Source: Eubacteriaceae bacterium (lineage in GTDB: Bacteria; Bacillota; Clostridia; Lachnospirales; Lachnospiraceae). From it: a DNA stretch of 64,000 nucleotides. This document shows positions 25,017 to 35,374 of this stretch, piece after piece. The position numbers and the translations under genes are program-made. The notes under the pieces were generated by a model. It worked only from the letters and a program-made list of their open reading frames with translations. It was not told the origin of the DNA and searched no databases. Every line of letters begins with the position of its first letter. Positions within the stretch are counted from its first letter, which is position 1. Location: positions 37,710 to 101,709 of the forward strand of contig CAJTCR010000008.1 in NCBI GenBank assembly GCA_910574915.1. Direction: 5' to 3'.

Positions 25017-25769
25017 CTAAGCCGCAGCGATCCTGGATGTAATATGGATCTCATCAAACGCCTGCTCCTGGAAGATCTCGATCTTTCCGGTCTTCATCAG
25101 TTCCAGGATGGCAAGAAACGTTACAATAACCTGCACACGGCTGGACTGGCGCTCTAACAGGCCGCGGAAGCTGAACGTTTTATGTAAGGCTGCGTACTGT
25201 TCCAATACGCTTATTTTTTCATCCAGGGATACTTCTTCTTTTTCAATACGCCCGAATTTCGACCGCACCGGGTCGAGCTTGTCGATCTGGCGCTTCATTA
25301 CCGTTTCAAAAACCGCATTCAGCTTTTTTAGCGTCAGCCCGTCTAACAGCTCGTCCAGATTCAGCGGCGGGACGTATGCGGATACTTCTTTTGGAATCGT
25401 CGGCTCCTTGTACATCACGCGGTCTGCATCGAGCTGGCGGTCTTTTAATTCATAAGAGATGCTTTTGTACAGCTTGTACTCCAAAAGCTGCTGTACCAGC
25501 TCTGCGCGCGGGTCGACGTCTTCTTCGTCTTCCGCGGCTTTTTTTGGCAGCAGCATCTTTGCCTTGATATCGATTAACGTCGCCGCCATTACCATAAACT
25601 CGCTCATAATATCCAGATCCTGGCGTTCCATCTCATGAATATATTCCATATACTGGTTTGTGATCTCCACAATCGGGATATCATAAATATTTACTTTATT
25701 TTTCTCCAGTAAATGCAAAAGCAAATCCAGCGGGCCTTCAAACGACTCTAATTTTACTGTCAGTTCCAT
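25017..25769 (-). CDS. scpA: Segregation and condensation protein A
   Basis: A 250-residue kleisin that bridges the SMC heads. The N-terminal FEGPLDLLLHLLEKNKVNIYDIPI is the family signature, followed by a helical middle and a C-terminal winged-helix region ending at a conserved hydrophobic segment. The start at 25769 has GGGGG six bases upstream and gives the typical MELTVKLESFEGPLDLLL start; a longer frame adds 14 atypical residues. Confidence 0.95.
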   Translation of the reverse strand: MELTVKLESFEGPLDLLLHLLEKNKVNIYDIPIVEITNQYMEYIHEMERQDLDIMSEFMVMAATLIDIKAKMLLPKKAAEDEEDVDPRAELVQQLLEYKLYKSISYELKDRQLDADRVMYKEPTIPKEVSAYVPPLNLDELLDGLTLKKLNAVFETVMKRQIDKLDPVRSKFGRIEKEEVSLDEKISVLEQYAALHKTFSFRGLLERQSSRVQVIVTFLAILELMKTGKIEIFQEQAFDEIHITSRIAAA

Positions 25770-25785
25770 ACCATTCCCCCATGCT

Positions 25786-26673
25786 TTATTTTGATACTTC
25801 CATGCCGGCATCCTGCCCTGGCTTTATCGAAATCACAACCAGCTCCGCGCGGTTAAACACCCGGATATGAAACGTATGCGTGCCAAGCCCGCGGCTGATA
25901 TAGACCTTCCTGCCGCCGATCGTAAATTCGCCCGCGTCGTATTTCGGAAACGGGATAAACTGTGGTGAAATCACGCTTCCAAGCCCCGGAATACAAACCA
26001 GCCCCCCGTGGTTATGTCCGCAGACAGTCACGTCCGCGCCCCATGCCGCATACTGTCCGGCAAACGCCGGATGGTGCGCAAGCAAAATCTGCAAATGCTC
26101 TTTTGACGCGCTTCCAAGCAGCTTTTTGATCCCGTCCTCTTTCAAATACGGCTTTTTGCCTTTTTTATAACAGGAAAGCGGAAGCTCCAGCCCGCTGATG
26201 CGGACAGACGTACCGCCTGCCTGGATGATGCGGCTTTGATTGTTTAAAACCGTAACGCCAAGGCGCTCCATTTCGTTTCGGTATCGCTGGTACGCCGCAT
26301 AGCTGTCTGCATCCTGCCGCTGCGCTTTGCTTTCATGGTTGCCGTTGCTGAAAAAAACCGGGACTTGCAGCTTGCTAAGCGCCCTTAAAAAGCGAAGCGC
26401 CGTCTCGTATTTTTCTGTTTTCTTTGTGACAATCAAGTCGCCCGGAATCAATATAAGATCCGGCGCGGCACGCCTGACTGCCTGTAAGAGCGGCTCGTTA
26501 TCCTTTCCATACGTAAAAGAATGCAGGTCTGAAATCAATACGATTTTTATCTCTTTGCCGACCTTTAAAGATGCCGTCTCATACTGCGTGACCCGGAACT
26601 TTTTCAGTTCCTGGCGCTGCCAGAACAGGGAAACGATTACGATAACGCTTATTATACCAATTAACAGATCCAT
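25786..26673 (-). CDS. Membrane-anchored metallophosphoesterase
   Basis: A 295-residue protein with one N-terminal membrane helix (about 3-19) and a calcineurin-like phosphoesterase domain. Motifs in order: LISDLHS, IPGDLI, FSNGNHES, LAHHPAF and CGHNHGG, giving a complete dinuclear metal site. It resembles YkuE/YaeI-type phosphodiesterases that act on lipid-linked substrates, but the substrate is not identifiable. The start at 26673 has AAAAGG seven bases upstream. It heads the run leading to scpA. Confidence 0.85.
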   Translation of the reverse strand: MDLLIGIISVIVIVSLFWQRQELKKFRVTQYETASLKVGKEIKIVLISDLHSFTYGKDNEPLLQAVRRAAPDLILIPGDLIVTKKTEKYETALRFLRALSKLQVPVFFSNGNHESKAQRQDADSYAAYQRYRNEMERLGVTVLNNQSRIIQAGGTSVRISGLELPLSCYKKGKKPYLKEDGIKKLLGSASKEHLQILLAHHPAFAGQYAAWGADVTVCGHNHGGLVCIPGLGSVISPQFIPFPKYDAGEFTIGGRKVYISRGLGTHTFHIRVFNRAELVVISIKPGQDAGMEVSK

Positions 26674-26773
26674 ATTCAAACCTTTTCCAACCTTTTTCTA
26701 AAAAAACACAAACCAGTCATATTTTCTGTTCCCGCCGACTAAATTATAAAAAAGCATATTCAGGTACTGCAAT

Positions 26774-27961
26774 ATGAAGCGTTTTATCACATCCGTCCTG
26801 GTGCTTGTCCTGTTTGCAGCCGCATCCTGCCCCTGCACGGTACTCGCCAAAAAGAAGGCAAAGACGGCGCAGCCGTCCCTTGACATTTCCGCGCCCAGCG
26901 CCCTTTTAATGGAAGCCGAAACCGGAACGATCCTTTATCAGAAAAACGAGCACACAGCGCGCCCGCCTGCCAGCGTTACAAAAGTTATGACGCTGTGCCT
27001 GATCTTTGACGCGATTGAAAAAAAACAGATCTCCTTAACCGACGAGGTGACTGTCTCAGAGCACGCCGCCAATATGGGCGGCTCACAGGTTTTTTTAGAA
27101 GCCGGAGAAGTACAGACGGTCGAGACACTGATTAAATGCATCAGCATCGCAAGCGCCAATGACGCCTGCGTCGCTATGGCAGAGTTTCTAAGCGGCAGCG
27201 AGGAAGAATTTGTCGCGCAGATGAATAAAAAAGCTGCCGCGCTTGGGATGGAGGACACCCATTTTGTAAATTGCTGCGGACTGTCTGCGAACGGGCATGT
27301 GACGAGCGCCTATGATATCGGGCTGATGGCAAGGGAACTAAGCGTGCGCCATCCAAAGATCCATGATTACTGCACGATCTGGATGGAAAATATCATCCAC
27401 CGTACGAAACGGGGCGATTCCGAATTCGGCCTTGCCAATACAAACAAGCTGCTCAAACAGTATCCTTATGCGACCGGGCTGAAAACCGGCTACACCGCCG
27501 CCGCAAAATACTGCCTTGCCGCTACCGCGGAAAAAGACGGCGTAAAGCTGATCGCTGTCCTTATGGCGGCGCCGGACATCAAATCCCGGACCGCGGACGC
27601 CCAGACACTGCTAAACTACGGCTTTTCTGTCTGCCGCGTCTACAAAGACCAAAACCAGATGCCACTGCCTGAGATCACGGTAAAAAAAGGAGAAGCAGAC
27701 CACGTTTCACTTACTTACGAATCCGACATGAGCTATGTCAGCACAAGCGGCGAGGATTTAAGCAAGGTCACGAAAAAAATCCGCCTTCCAAAATCGGTTG
27801 CCGCACCGGTAAAGCAGGGGGAAGCTGCCGGAAAGGTCGTTTATTTCCTCGGTGACAAGGAGCTTGGGCATATCAATATCCTGTTTGCCGAAAGCGTAGC
27901 ACACGCGGCTTTTTCCGATTACTTTCTAAGCCTGCTGCAAAAACTGTTCCTGCTTACATAG
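26774..27961 (+). CDS. D-alanyl-D-alanine carboxypeptidase (second paralogue)
   Basis: A 395-residue penicillin-binding protein of family S11 on the plus strand. A signal peptide (about 1-24) precedes the catalytic domain with SVTK near residue 65, SAN (SIASANDACVA) near residue 125 and KTGYTA near residue 238. The C-terminal beta domain and a hydrophobic C-terminal helix follow. The ribosome binding site is weak. It is only about 2.4 kb from the other carboxypeptidase and differs clearly in sequence, so the two are old paralogues. Confidence 0.93.
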   Translation: MKRFITSVLVLVLFAAASCPCTVLAKKKAKTAQPSLDISAPSALLMEAETGTILYQKNEHTARPPASVTKVMTLCLIFDAIEKKQISLTDEVTVSEHAANMGGSQVFLEAGEVQTVETLIKCISIASANDACVAMAEFLSGSEEEFVAQMNKKAAALGMEDTHFVNCCGLSANGHVTSAYDIGLMARELSVRHPKIHDYCTIWMENIIHRTKRGDSEFGLANTNKLLKQYPYATGLKTGYTAAAKYCLAATAEKDGVKLIAVLMAAPDIKSRTADAQTLLNYGFSVCRVYKDQNQMPLPEITVKKGEADHVSLTYESDMSYVSTSGEDLSKVTKKIRLPKSVAAPVKQGEAAGKVVYFLGDKELGHINILFAESVAHAAFSDYFLSLLQKLFLLT

Positions 27962-27966
27962 CCAGC

Positions 27967-29529
27967 TTACAGCAGCGGCGCAAACAGCTTTAATACGGTC
28001 TGTACGACCCACAGGAAAAACCCGGGCTCCTTCCACTCTTCTTTTTTTATCTGGCGGGAGCAGGCAAATGTCTGCTCCATATCGTCCTTAAGCTGCATCA
28101 CCGCTTCGCTTCGGTACATCCAGACGCCGCACTCAAAATGCAGGTAAAGGCTTCTGTAATCCAGGTTAATGCTGCCTACGGCAGCCGTCTCGTCATCGCA
28201 GAGAAAACATTTGGCGTGGATAAATCCGGGCGTATATTCATAGATTTTAATGCCGCTTTCAAGCAGCACTTTATAATTGGAGCGCGTCATTAAAAAAATT
28301 ATCTTTTTATCCGGGATTCCAGGCGTAACAAGCCGTACGTCCACACCGCTTTTTGCCGCATTGCACAGCGCCGTCTGCATCTCCTGGTCAATAATCAGGT
28401 ACGGCGTATAAATATACAGGTATTCCTTCGCTTTGCTGATCATATTCAAATAGACATTTTCCCCGACATTTTCCTGGTCCAGCGGCGTGTCGCCATAAGG
28501 CTGGACAAAGCCGTGCTCCTGTGTAGCATACTGCGGCAGCTTTGGGCGGAAGGCTTGCAGATCGTCTTTTTCCTTGCGGATATAATCCCACATTTCCAAA
28601 AACATCGCCGTAAAATTCCACACGGCTTCTCCCCTGATACGGATGCCGGTATCTTTCCAATAGCCAAAGCGCACTTTTTCATTGATATATTCATCCGCAA
28701 TGTTAATCCCGCCCGTAAATCCCCAGATCCCGTCTACAACAAGGATTTTCCGATGGTCGCGGTTGTTCATCACAATGCTTAACACCGGCCAGAAACGGTT
28801 AAATACCGCACACCGAATGCCGATATTTTCCATATACCGTACAAAATCTACCGGAAGCGTCGCCACACAGCCGATATCGTCGTAAATAAGCCGCACGTCC
28901 ACGCCCTGGCGCACTTTTTGCTCAAGCACTTCTAACAGGCGGTCAAACATGACGCCGGGGCTGATAATAAAATATTCCAGAAAAACAAAATGCTCTGCCT
29001 TACGGATGGCAGAAAGCATATCTTCAAACATCACTTCCCCGCACGGATAATATTTTGTCTCGGTATGCTCATAAACCGGAAATTTTGCCTGGCGCAAAAT
29101 ATATTCGGACTGGCGCAGGATCTGGACGTCCGTTTCTTTGATGTGCTTTTGCACCTGCACATCCTGCTTTAGCTGCGTCTCGATTCTGAGGTTGACCGCT
29201 TCCATCCCCTCCTGCGTATGTTTTGTCAGCCCCGGCCTGCCAAAGACAAAATAAATCAGGATGCCAAGCAGCGGTACGGTCAGCAGCACAACCGTCCAGG
29301 CAAGCTTTGCCGCCGGGTTAAACGGCCTGCTGATTACATAAAAAGCCGTAAGTATCCCTACAATCGTAACAACAATATTTGCAAACCTGTACTGTTCGCT
29401 GAACTGATACAATACGGCAAACAGCCATACAAGCTGCAAAAGAATGCCCAGAGCCACGACAACCATCCTGCTAAACAGCTTTTGAACCGTTTTCCTGATA
29501 ATACGAAGTGCCTTTAAAATCCAAACCAA
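27967..29529 (-). CDS. cls: Cardiolipin synthase
   Basis: Joins phosphatidylglycerol molecules into cardiolipin at the membrane. The 520-residue protein has two or three N-terminal membrane helices and two phospholipase-D HKD motifs (NRDHRKILVVDGIWGFTGG and HAKCFLCDDETAAVGSINLD). No ATG fits the beginning. A TTG at 29529 with GGAG eight bases upstream is the best start; another TTG at 29568 has no site. It converges on the carboxypeptidase with five bases between stops. Confidence 0.92.
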   Translation of the reverse strand: MVWILKALRIIRKTVQKLFSRMVVVALGILLQLVWLFAVLYQFSEQYRFANIVVTIVGILTAFYVISRPFNPAAKLAWTVVLLTVPLLGILIYFVFGRPGLTKHTQEGMEAVNLRIETQLKQDVQVQKHIKETDVQILRQSEYILRQAKFPVYEHTETKYYPCGEVMFEDMLSAIRKAEHFVFLEYFIISPGVMFDRLLEVLEQKVRQGVDVRLIYDDIGCVATLPVDFVRYMENIGIRCAVFNRFWPVLSIVMNNRDHRKILVVDGIWGFTGGINIADEYINEKVRFGYWKDTGIRIRGEAVWNFTAMFLEMWDYIRKEKDDLQAFRPKLPQYATQEHGFVQPYGDTPLDQENVGENVYLNMISKAKEYLYIYTPYLIIDQEMQTALCNAAKSGVDVRLVTPGIPDKKIIFLMTRSNYKVLLESGIKIYEYTPGFIHAKCFLCDDETAAVGSINLDYRSLYLHFECGVWMYRSEAVMQLKDDMEQTFACSRQIKKEEWKEPGFFLWVVQTVLKLFAPLL

Positions 29530-29584
29530 ACTTTTTACTCCTTTACTGTACACATACCTCTTGCGCAAGCCTGCCGCAGGATAA

Positions 29585-30469
29585 TCAGCGTTCCAGCAGC
29601 TTTCTTACATCCAGCGTCCCCCAGCAGGATGCGTCGGGGTCAGAAGCCAGCTTTTCGTAAAACCGCAGCTTTAGCCCCGCAGGGGACAGCATCGGGTAAC
29701 GGTCAAACACCAGCGCACATGCGCCGGATACGACAGCGGTCGCCATCGAAGTCCCGCTCTTTACAGTATACCCAAAATTTGAAAAATGACAGCTTCTAAT
29801 TTCCGTACCAGGCGCTAAAATCTCTGGCTTGCATACGCAGCTCTCCGTCGGCCCCATGCCGCTGTAGCCCGGATACAGCCCTCTGCGCCGCACCAAAAGC
29901 TCCCTGTCGTCGCTGCTTCCTACCGTAAGCACCGTGCTGCTTGCACCTGGAATCGTGACGCTGTTGTCTCCCGGCCCGCCGTTTCCAGCCGCGGCTACGG
30001 TAAATACTCCGCTGTCCCACATGCGGTCTACCCACTCTAACATCTGGTCGCGCTCCTTGTGCTTTGACTGCGGCAGCATCCCGACAGAAATATTGGCAAT
30101 GCGGATGCAGTACTTCTCCCGGTTTTCTATAATCCACTTCATCGCTTCTATCACATCCTTTGTACTGCCGTTTCCGGTGCGGTCTAACACCTTTAGCACA
30201 ATCAGGGAAGCCAAAGGCGCAACACCCCGAAAACGCCCCCTGCTCATCCTCCCGTTTCCCGCGATAATTCCCGCAATATGTGATCCATGCCCGTTGTCAT
30301 CATATGGCTGGCTTTTGTGGCTGCAAAAATCCTGAAATACCCGAATACGCTCTGCATAATCTGGATGCATGGCAATACCCGTATCCAAAATCGCAACGCC
30401 GACTCCACGCCCTGTGTATCCAAGCCTGTGCACCTGGTCACAGCCTGTTAAATTTCGAACCCTGTCCAT
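29585..30469 (-). CDS. S8 family (subtilisin-like) serine peptidase
   Basis: A 294-residue peptidase with a complete catalytic triad: Asp in VAILDTGIAMHPDY, His in NGHGSHIAGIIAG and Ser in SGTSMATAVVSGA; the oxyanion Asn is in AAAGNGGPGDN. There is no signal peptide and no long pro-region, so it looks like an intracellular subtilase. The start is uncertain: ATG at 30469 has a weak AGGA ten bases upstream, ATG at 30487 has none. It follows the hybrid kinase by about 55 bases. Confidence 0.88.
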   Translation of the reverse strand: MDRVRNLTGCDQVHRLGYTGRGVGVAILDTGIAMHPDYAERIRVFQDFCSHKSQPYDDNGHGSHIAGIIAGNGRMSRGRFRGVAPLASLIVLKVLDRTGNGSTKDVIEAMKWIIENREKYCIRIANISVGMLPQSKHKERDQMLEWVDRMWDSGVFTVAAAGNGGPGDNSVTIPGASSTVLTVGSSDDRELLVRRRGLYPGYSGMGPTESCVCKPEILAPGTEIRSCHFSNFGYTVKSGTSMATAVVSGACALVFDRYPMLSPAGLKLRFYEKLASDPDASCWGTLDVRKLLER

Positions 30470-30524
30470 ATACACGCAATCCTGCATTTTTTATTATCAT
30501 ATGACAGAACGCAAAAAAAGTGAG

Positions 30525-33083
30525 TTACAGATATTGGTGCAGGATATGCAGGCACTGTCCGATATCCAGCGGCTTGGCAATATGGTCGTTCATACCGCTG
30601 TCCAGGCATTTTTGCACATCGCCCTCAAACGCGTCCGCTGTCATTGCAATAATCGGGAGATCCTTATCCGCCCGCTGCAGTGCACGGATCGCGCGCGTAG
30701 CTTCGTACCCGTCCATTCCCGGCATCCTGATATCCATAAGGACCGCATCGTAATACCCAATCTCAGACTTATCAAACATTTCCAGGCATTCCCTGCCGTC
30801 TACCGCATGTTCTAACGTTAACCCCATACTGGAGAGGATCTCGTTTGCCACTTCCCAGTTGATTTCCATATCTTCTGCAAGCAGCACCCGCTTGCCGTCA
30901 AATGTCGTTTCCTCGTTTCCTTGATGGAGTTCCGGTTCTTTGGCACTATCCCCGTCGGCATACTTGCGCAGGCGCTCATACAGCCTGGACGCAAACAGCG
31001 GTTTTGTAATAAATCCTTCGATTTGAACCTGTGCTTTTTTTGCCTCGTCCTCCACCTCGCTCCAGTCGTCCGCAGAGATCAAAAAGATCTTAAGCTCCCT
31101 GCTGACCTCATCCTGGATCATGCGGATCGTCTCAATGCCATCAAGCTCCCGCATCTGCCAGTCCATCAGTATAAAATCATAATCCTTTCCCTGATCATGG
31201 CGCTCCTTTACCATTGCAAGCGCACGCCTGCCGTCCAACGCCCATTCACACTCTGCTCCTAGCAGCTTCAGGTTTGATACCGTACTGGAACAAAGCTGCT
31301 CGTCATCGTCCACGACAAGGATCTGCCATTTCGGAATCTTCATATGAGCCTCATCCACAGACTCTGCAACCATCAGGTCAAGTATAATATGAAACGTACT
31401 TCCTTTTCCAATTTCACTCTGCACGTCGATTTGTCCGCCCATCAGGTCGACAAGGCTTTTTGTAATCGACATGCCAAGGCCGGTGCCCAGAATATGGCGT
31501 ACCTGGTCGGTCTCTTCCCTGGCAAACGTATCCCAGATCCGTTCCAAAAACTTCGAAGACATCCCCATTCCGGTATCCGACACATAAAAATGCGTACGCA
31601 CATACGACTCTCCCATCGGGGACGGCTCCTGGTTCAGCCGGATATAGACGTTGCCGCCTTCCGGCGTATATTTGACCGCATTGGACAAAATATTAAGCAG
31701 CGCCTGGTTTAAACGCACATCGTCACAGTATACGCCTTCAGACGTAATATTCTGGATAAAGATATCAAAATGCTGCTTTTTCGCCTTCACCTGCGGCTGG
31801 ATAATATTTACGATATCGTCCATCGTATCACGCAAAGAAATCGGCGCCATATTTAAAGACATTTTCCGGCTCTCAATCTTTGACATATCCAGCACGTCGT
31901 TAATCAGCCCAAGCAGATGCTTGCTGGAAAGGCGCACTTTATTCAGACAGTTGTCCACACGCTGCGGATCGTTTAAGTTGCGCTGTGCGATCTCCGTCAT
32001 TCCGATAATCGCATTCATCGGCGTACGGATCTCATGGCTCATGCTGGAGAGAAAGTTGCTCTTCGCGGCATTGGAATGGTCTGCTTCGTTGCGCGCCTTT
32101 ACAAGCTCTTTCATCTGCTGCTGGGAAAGGCGGTAGTACAATACAAAAATCACGGACATCGCAAGCAGGATCGTACCTGCGGATGCAACCATAACGAGAT
32201 TTCTTGTATGGTCCAGCTTTTCGATGGATTCCATCAGCATATTGTTCGGCATCCCGGCTACCAGGTACCAGTTGCTGTTTTCCATTAACGGCTTGCAAAG
32301 CAAATACATCTCCTGTCCGTCCATAGAGATCGTAGCCGAATACACTTCCTGCTCTTCCATTGCGGCAGCCAGCTCGTTCGCATATGTATCTGGGGATTTA
32401 TTGTTGTATTTATCAAACCGTTCCCGGATCCGCTCAAAATAATTTTCCCGGTACGCATCCCCGCTGCGGACGACAAAATTTCCATCGGCATTGATCAGAT
32501 GATAATACAAAAGCGACGGGTTATCGTCTAAAAACAACGCTTCGCTTAAGTATTCCATCGGCATCCCTACAAACAGCGCCTCGCTGCGCCTCCCATCCGC
32601 CATCGGATACGCCGCGTTCTTTCCAAGCAAAAGCAGCTTATTGCCGAATTTATCCTGCCCTTCCGCGATCGCAAAAACATCCGGCTGCATCATCTGTGCT
32701 GTCCCGCTTCGATTTAACAAGTCTACATTGCTTCCATACAAATCTTCCATCTCTCCGTCCGGCGCATACAGCCCTGCATAGGTAAAATTGCGCATCCTTG
32801 CATTCTCAGCCAGCGTATTGCGCATCTTTTCCCCATATACCGCAGACTGCGGCGGATTAAACTGAATCATCTCCTCCACCTGCTGCAACCGCAGGTCGAT
32901 CACAGCCGTAAATTTTTCCTGGATCTGCTGGCTCATTTCCGACATATAAATACTGGTCGTATTTCTAATCGCATGTTCCGTCTTGCGTCCCATATAGATC
33001 GTTAACCAGATAAATACCGCGATACATAAAAGGAAAATACTGATAACACTGCGCATAAAAAATCTTTTTGTCTTTTTATCCAT
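30525..33083 (-). CDS. Hybrid sensor histidine kinase with two receiver domains
   Basis: An 852-residue membrane kinase. TM1 is at about 12-30, an extracytoplasmic sensor at about 31-292 (Cache-like in length), and TM2 at about 294-317. Then come HisKA with SMSHEIRTPMN (His350), HATPase with GTGLGMSITKSLVDLMGG, and two receivers with DFILMDWQM and DAVLMDIRMPGMDGYE. The start at 33083 has GGAGAGGAATT; longer versions would run through the promoter. A lone Hpt protein is encoded next door and is a likely phosphorelay partner. Confidence 0.92.
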   Translation of the reverse strand: MDKKTKRFFMRSVISIFLLCIAVFIWLTIYMGRKTEHAIRNTTSIYMSEMSQQIQEKFTAVIDLRLQQVEEMIQFNPPQSAVYGEKMRNTLAENARMRNFTYAGLYAPDGEMEDLYGSNVDLLNRSGTAQMMQPDVFAIAEGQDKFGNKLLLLGKNAAYPMADGRRSEALFVGMPMEYLSEALFLDDNPSLLYYHLINADGNFVVRSGDAYRENYFERIRERFDKYNNKSPDTYANELAAAMEEQEVYSATISMDGQEMYLLCKPLMENSNWYLVAGMPNNMLMESIEKLDHTRNLVMVASAGTILLAMSVIFVLYYRLSQQQMKELVKARNEADHSNAAKSNFLSSMSHEIRTPMNAIIGMTEIAQRNLNDPQRVDNCLNKVRLSSKHLLGLINDVLDMSKIESRKMSLNMAPISLRDTMDDIVNIIQPQVKAKKQHFDIFIQNITSEGVYCDDVRLNQALLNILSNAVKYTPEGGNVYIRLNQEPSPMGESYVRTHFYVSDTGMGMSSKFLERIWDTFAREETDQVRHILGTGLGMSITKSLVDLMGGQIDVQSEIGKGSTFHIILDLMVAESVDEAHMKIPKWQILVVDDDEQLCSSTVSNLKLLGAECEWALDGRRALAMVKERHDQGKDYDFILMDWQMRELDGIETIRMIQDEVSRELKIFLISADDWSEVEDEAKKAQVQIEGFITKPLFASRLYERLRKYADGDSAKEPELHQGNEETTFDGKRVLLAEDMEINWEVANEILSSMGLTLEHAVDGRECLEMFDKSEIGYYDAVLMDIRMPGMDGYEATRAIRALQRADKDLPIIAMTADAFEGDVQKCLDSGMNDHIAKPLDIGQCLHILHQYL

Positions 33084-33126
33084 AATTCCTCTCCACCTGA
33101 CAATTTTTGAAACAAGCTTTGTTACA

Positions 33127-33155
33127 AGTTTACAGCTTACCGCTGCTGATGTCAA
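33127..33155 (-). promoter_or_regulatory. Promoter of the hybrid kinase gene
   Basis: On the minus strand TTGACA (33155-33150), 17 bases, TAAACT (33132-33127), ending about 44 bases before the start at 33083. It directly follows the hairpin at 33173-33219, so the kinase is separately transcribed from the chemosensory operon. Confidence 0.6.
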
Positions 33156-33172
33156 CCAATAACTATACATAC

Positions 33173-33219
33173 GAAAACGTGTCTGGAAACTGCTCCCGCA
33201 ATTTCCAAACACGCGTTTC
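33173..33219 (-). terminator. Terminator at the end of the chemosensory operon
   Basis: A long stem: GAAAACGTGTCTGGAAA from 33173 pairs with TTTCCAAACACGCGTTTC ending at 33219 with few mismatches. On the minus strand it is followed by TTTTCG. It lies about 50 bases beyond the hpt stop. Confidence 0.65.
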
Positions 33220-33270
33220 ATCTTTCATCAGATGTTGTTGTGCATCGTCCAAACAGTAAGTCAGGAACTG

Positions 33271-33621
33271 TTATGCATAGTTCTCTATACAGCGGATAAT
33301 CTCCTCCTGCACCGGAACAATCTTTTCAAGAAGCACCTTTGCCTCCTTAGGATTTCCTGCACGCAGAAGATCCATAATCTGTGAATACGCCTCAAAAACA
33401 GGCGTGATCGAGAGATTTCCAGACGTGCCTTTAATCGCATGTGCCTTTTCCTTGATTTCTTCGTAATCAGACGTATCAAAATCCAGCGGGATTTCCTGCC
33501 CCCGTATCGATTTTACAAATGTATTGAGCAGCCTTTTATAAAGCGCTTCATTGCCCCCAAGCCGTTTTAATCCGCCGTCCACATCTACTCCCAACGCTTT
33601 TAAATCTTCAAATAATCCCAT
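33271..33621 (-). CDS. Histidine phosphotransfer (Hpt) domain protein
   Basis: A 116-residue single-domain phosphotransfer protein with the phosphorylated histidine in AHAIKGTSGNL. It can relay phosphate between receivers of hybrid kinases and separate regulators. ATG at 33621 has GAGG eight bases upstream; a GTG three codons earlier is inside that site. It is the last gene of the chemosensory operon, next to the hybrid kinase, and may link the two. Confidence 0.9.
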   Translation of the reverse strand: MGLFEDLKALGVDVDGGLKRLGGNEALYKRLLNTFVKSIRGQEIPLDFDTSDYEEIKEKAHAIKGTSGNLSITPVFEAYSQIMDLLRAGNPKEAKVLLEKIVPVQEEIIRCIENYA

Positions 33622-33651
33622 AGTAATCACCTCATTTTCTGTTTTTGCTTG

Positions 33652-35364
33652 TTAAAAGTCTGCGTCCAAATGGATCGCGTTCATCTCAAAGTCATCCCGA
33701 AGCTGAAATTTTGCCACAAGGTTTTTCAATACTTCAGCCTGGCTGGAAAGCTCTTCGCTGGCTGCCGCGCTTTGCACCGCTGTGGATGAATTCGTCTGTA
33801 CGACGCTGGAAATCTGGTCTACGCCTACGGAAACCTGCTCTACCGCGCCTGCCTGGCCTTCCGCAGCATTTGCAATCTTTTCTACGGTCGTGGTAGCTTC
33901 CCGCACCTCGTCAACAACCTGCAAGAGCGATTTTGCAGTCGCGTTTGTAATCTGTGTCCCCTGTGATACTGCCCCGATTACGCTCTCGATCAGATCCGAC
34001 GTATCCTTGGAAGCTTCCGCGCTCTTGCTGGCAAGGTTGCGCACTTCGTCCGCAACGACGGCAAAGCCTTTGCCCGCGGTGCCGGCACGGGATGCTTCCA
34101 CTGCCGCGTTGAGCGCTAAGATATTCGTCTGGAACGCAATGTCCTCAATCGTCTTAATAATTTTTCCGATTTCGTTTGACGTACGCGTGATCTCTTCCAT
34201 CGCTTTTGTCATATCTTTCATCTGGCGGTTGCATTCTTCCACACGGTTGCCTGCGGAATTTGACTGGCTTCTCGCAGTCGCGGCATTTTCTGCTGTTTCT
34301 TTTACCTGCTGGGAAATGCCGGCGATTGTTGCTGCAAGCTCTTCTACAGAAGCAGCCTGTTCGGTTGCACCCTGCGAAAGCGCCTGCGCACCGTAGGATA
34401 CCTGGTTTGCGCCGGAAGATACCTGGTCTGCACTGGAATTAATCTGTGAAAGCGTAGAGCTCAGGTCGCGGTTCTGCTTTCTGATCGAAGACAGCAGCCC
34501 CTGGAAATCTCCGACATAGCGCTCTTCTGCTCTTGTACGGACGTCAAAATTGCCGTTTGCCATTTCGCTTAACAGTCTGGACGCATCTGCAATAATGTCA
34601 CCCAGGATCGACGCCATATCGCGGAACGCATTGGCAAGCCCTCCCAATTCATCCTTCGAATGATATGCAATCTGAAAATCGAAATTACCAGATACAATCT
34701 TGCCTGCGGATGCAACCAGCTCATGGATTGGCTTTGTAATCATTCCCGTCAGGTACAGGCAAAGCACGATTGTAATAAACAATGCTGCCGCAGCCAGCCC
34801 AAGCAGGGAATACGTAATCGACTTCTGCATCGACAGTGAATCCTTAAAGTTTTTATCTACGCCTGCTTCCACTTCGTCGCTGATCTGTGTCAGAGCGCTG
34901 ACTGCCCCTACAACAAGCGGCTGGTACTCTTCGATTAAGATCTGCTGTGCCTTTACTTTATCGGTTTTGGATAATGAAACGACGTTTCCCTGCATATCGA
35001 CTGCTTTTTGGATATCTTCTGCAAATGTTTGAAATACTTCTGAGTTGGTTTTTAAGTTTTCCACTACCCATCTCGCATTTTCTTCAAGCAGCTCCATTTC
35101 CATCGTCATATCGCTTTGGTAAGACGCAAATCTTTCCTCGTCATCGTCAATGGTCATAAAAGTCAAGTCTTTTACGATAATTTGCAGCCCGCGGCGCATA
35201 CTCATAACCCGCTGCGTAATCTGGTATTCCTCGTTGTAGAACTCCGAGTACTTATCCGAACATTGCCGAAGCCCAGATGTTGCCACATAGACCGTACCGC
35301 AAAACAATGCAATAATAATCATAAAGGTCAGCAGCAGTTTTGTTCCTATTTTCAGATTTTTCAT
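33652..35364 (-). CDS. Methyl-accepting chemotaxis protein
   Basis: A 570-residue transmembrane receptor. TM1 is at about 9-29, a helical extracytoplasmic sensor at about 30-187 (four-helix-bundle type by appearance), and TM2 at about 188-210. A HAMP domain starting [11 protein letters not shown] and the signalling hairpin with [22 protein letters not shown] follow. There is no C-terminal CheR-binding pentapeptide. It is encoded in one operon with the CheA/CheW set and a second MCP. Confidence 0.94.
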   Translation of the reverse strand: MKNLKIGTKLLLTFMIIIALFCGTVYVATSGLRQCSDKYSEFYNEEYQITQRVMSMRRGLQIIVKDLTFMTIDDDEERFASYQSDMTMEMELLEENARWVVENLKTNSEVFQTFAEDIQKAVDMQGNVVSLSKTDKVKAQQILIEEYQPLVVGAVSALTQISDEVEAGVDKNFKDSLSMQKSITYSLLGLAAAALFITIVLCLYLTGMITKPIHELVASAGKIVSGNFDFQIAYHSKDELGGLANAFRDMASILGDIIADASRLLSEMANGNFDVRTRAEERYVGDFQGLLSSIRKQNRDLSSTLSQINSSADQVSSGANQVSYGAQALSQGATEQAASVEELAATIAGISQQVKETAENAATARSQSNSAGNRVEECNRQMKDMTKAMEEITRTSNEIGKIIKTIEDIAFQTNILALNAAVEASRAGTAGKGFAVVADEVRNLASKSAEASKDTSDLIESVIGAVSQGTQITNATAKSLLQVVDEVREATTTVEKIANAAEGQAGAVEQVSVGVDQISSVVQTNSSTAVQSAAASEELSSQAEVLKNLVAKFQLRDDFEMNAIHLDADF

Positions 35365-35374
35365 ATTTTACCTC

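Noticed and set aside
33084-33221. Longer N-terminus for the hybrid kinase
   Set aside because: It would run through the kinase promoter and the hairpin of the previous operon, and the start at 33083 has a strong site.
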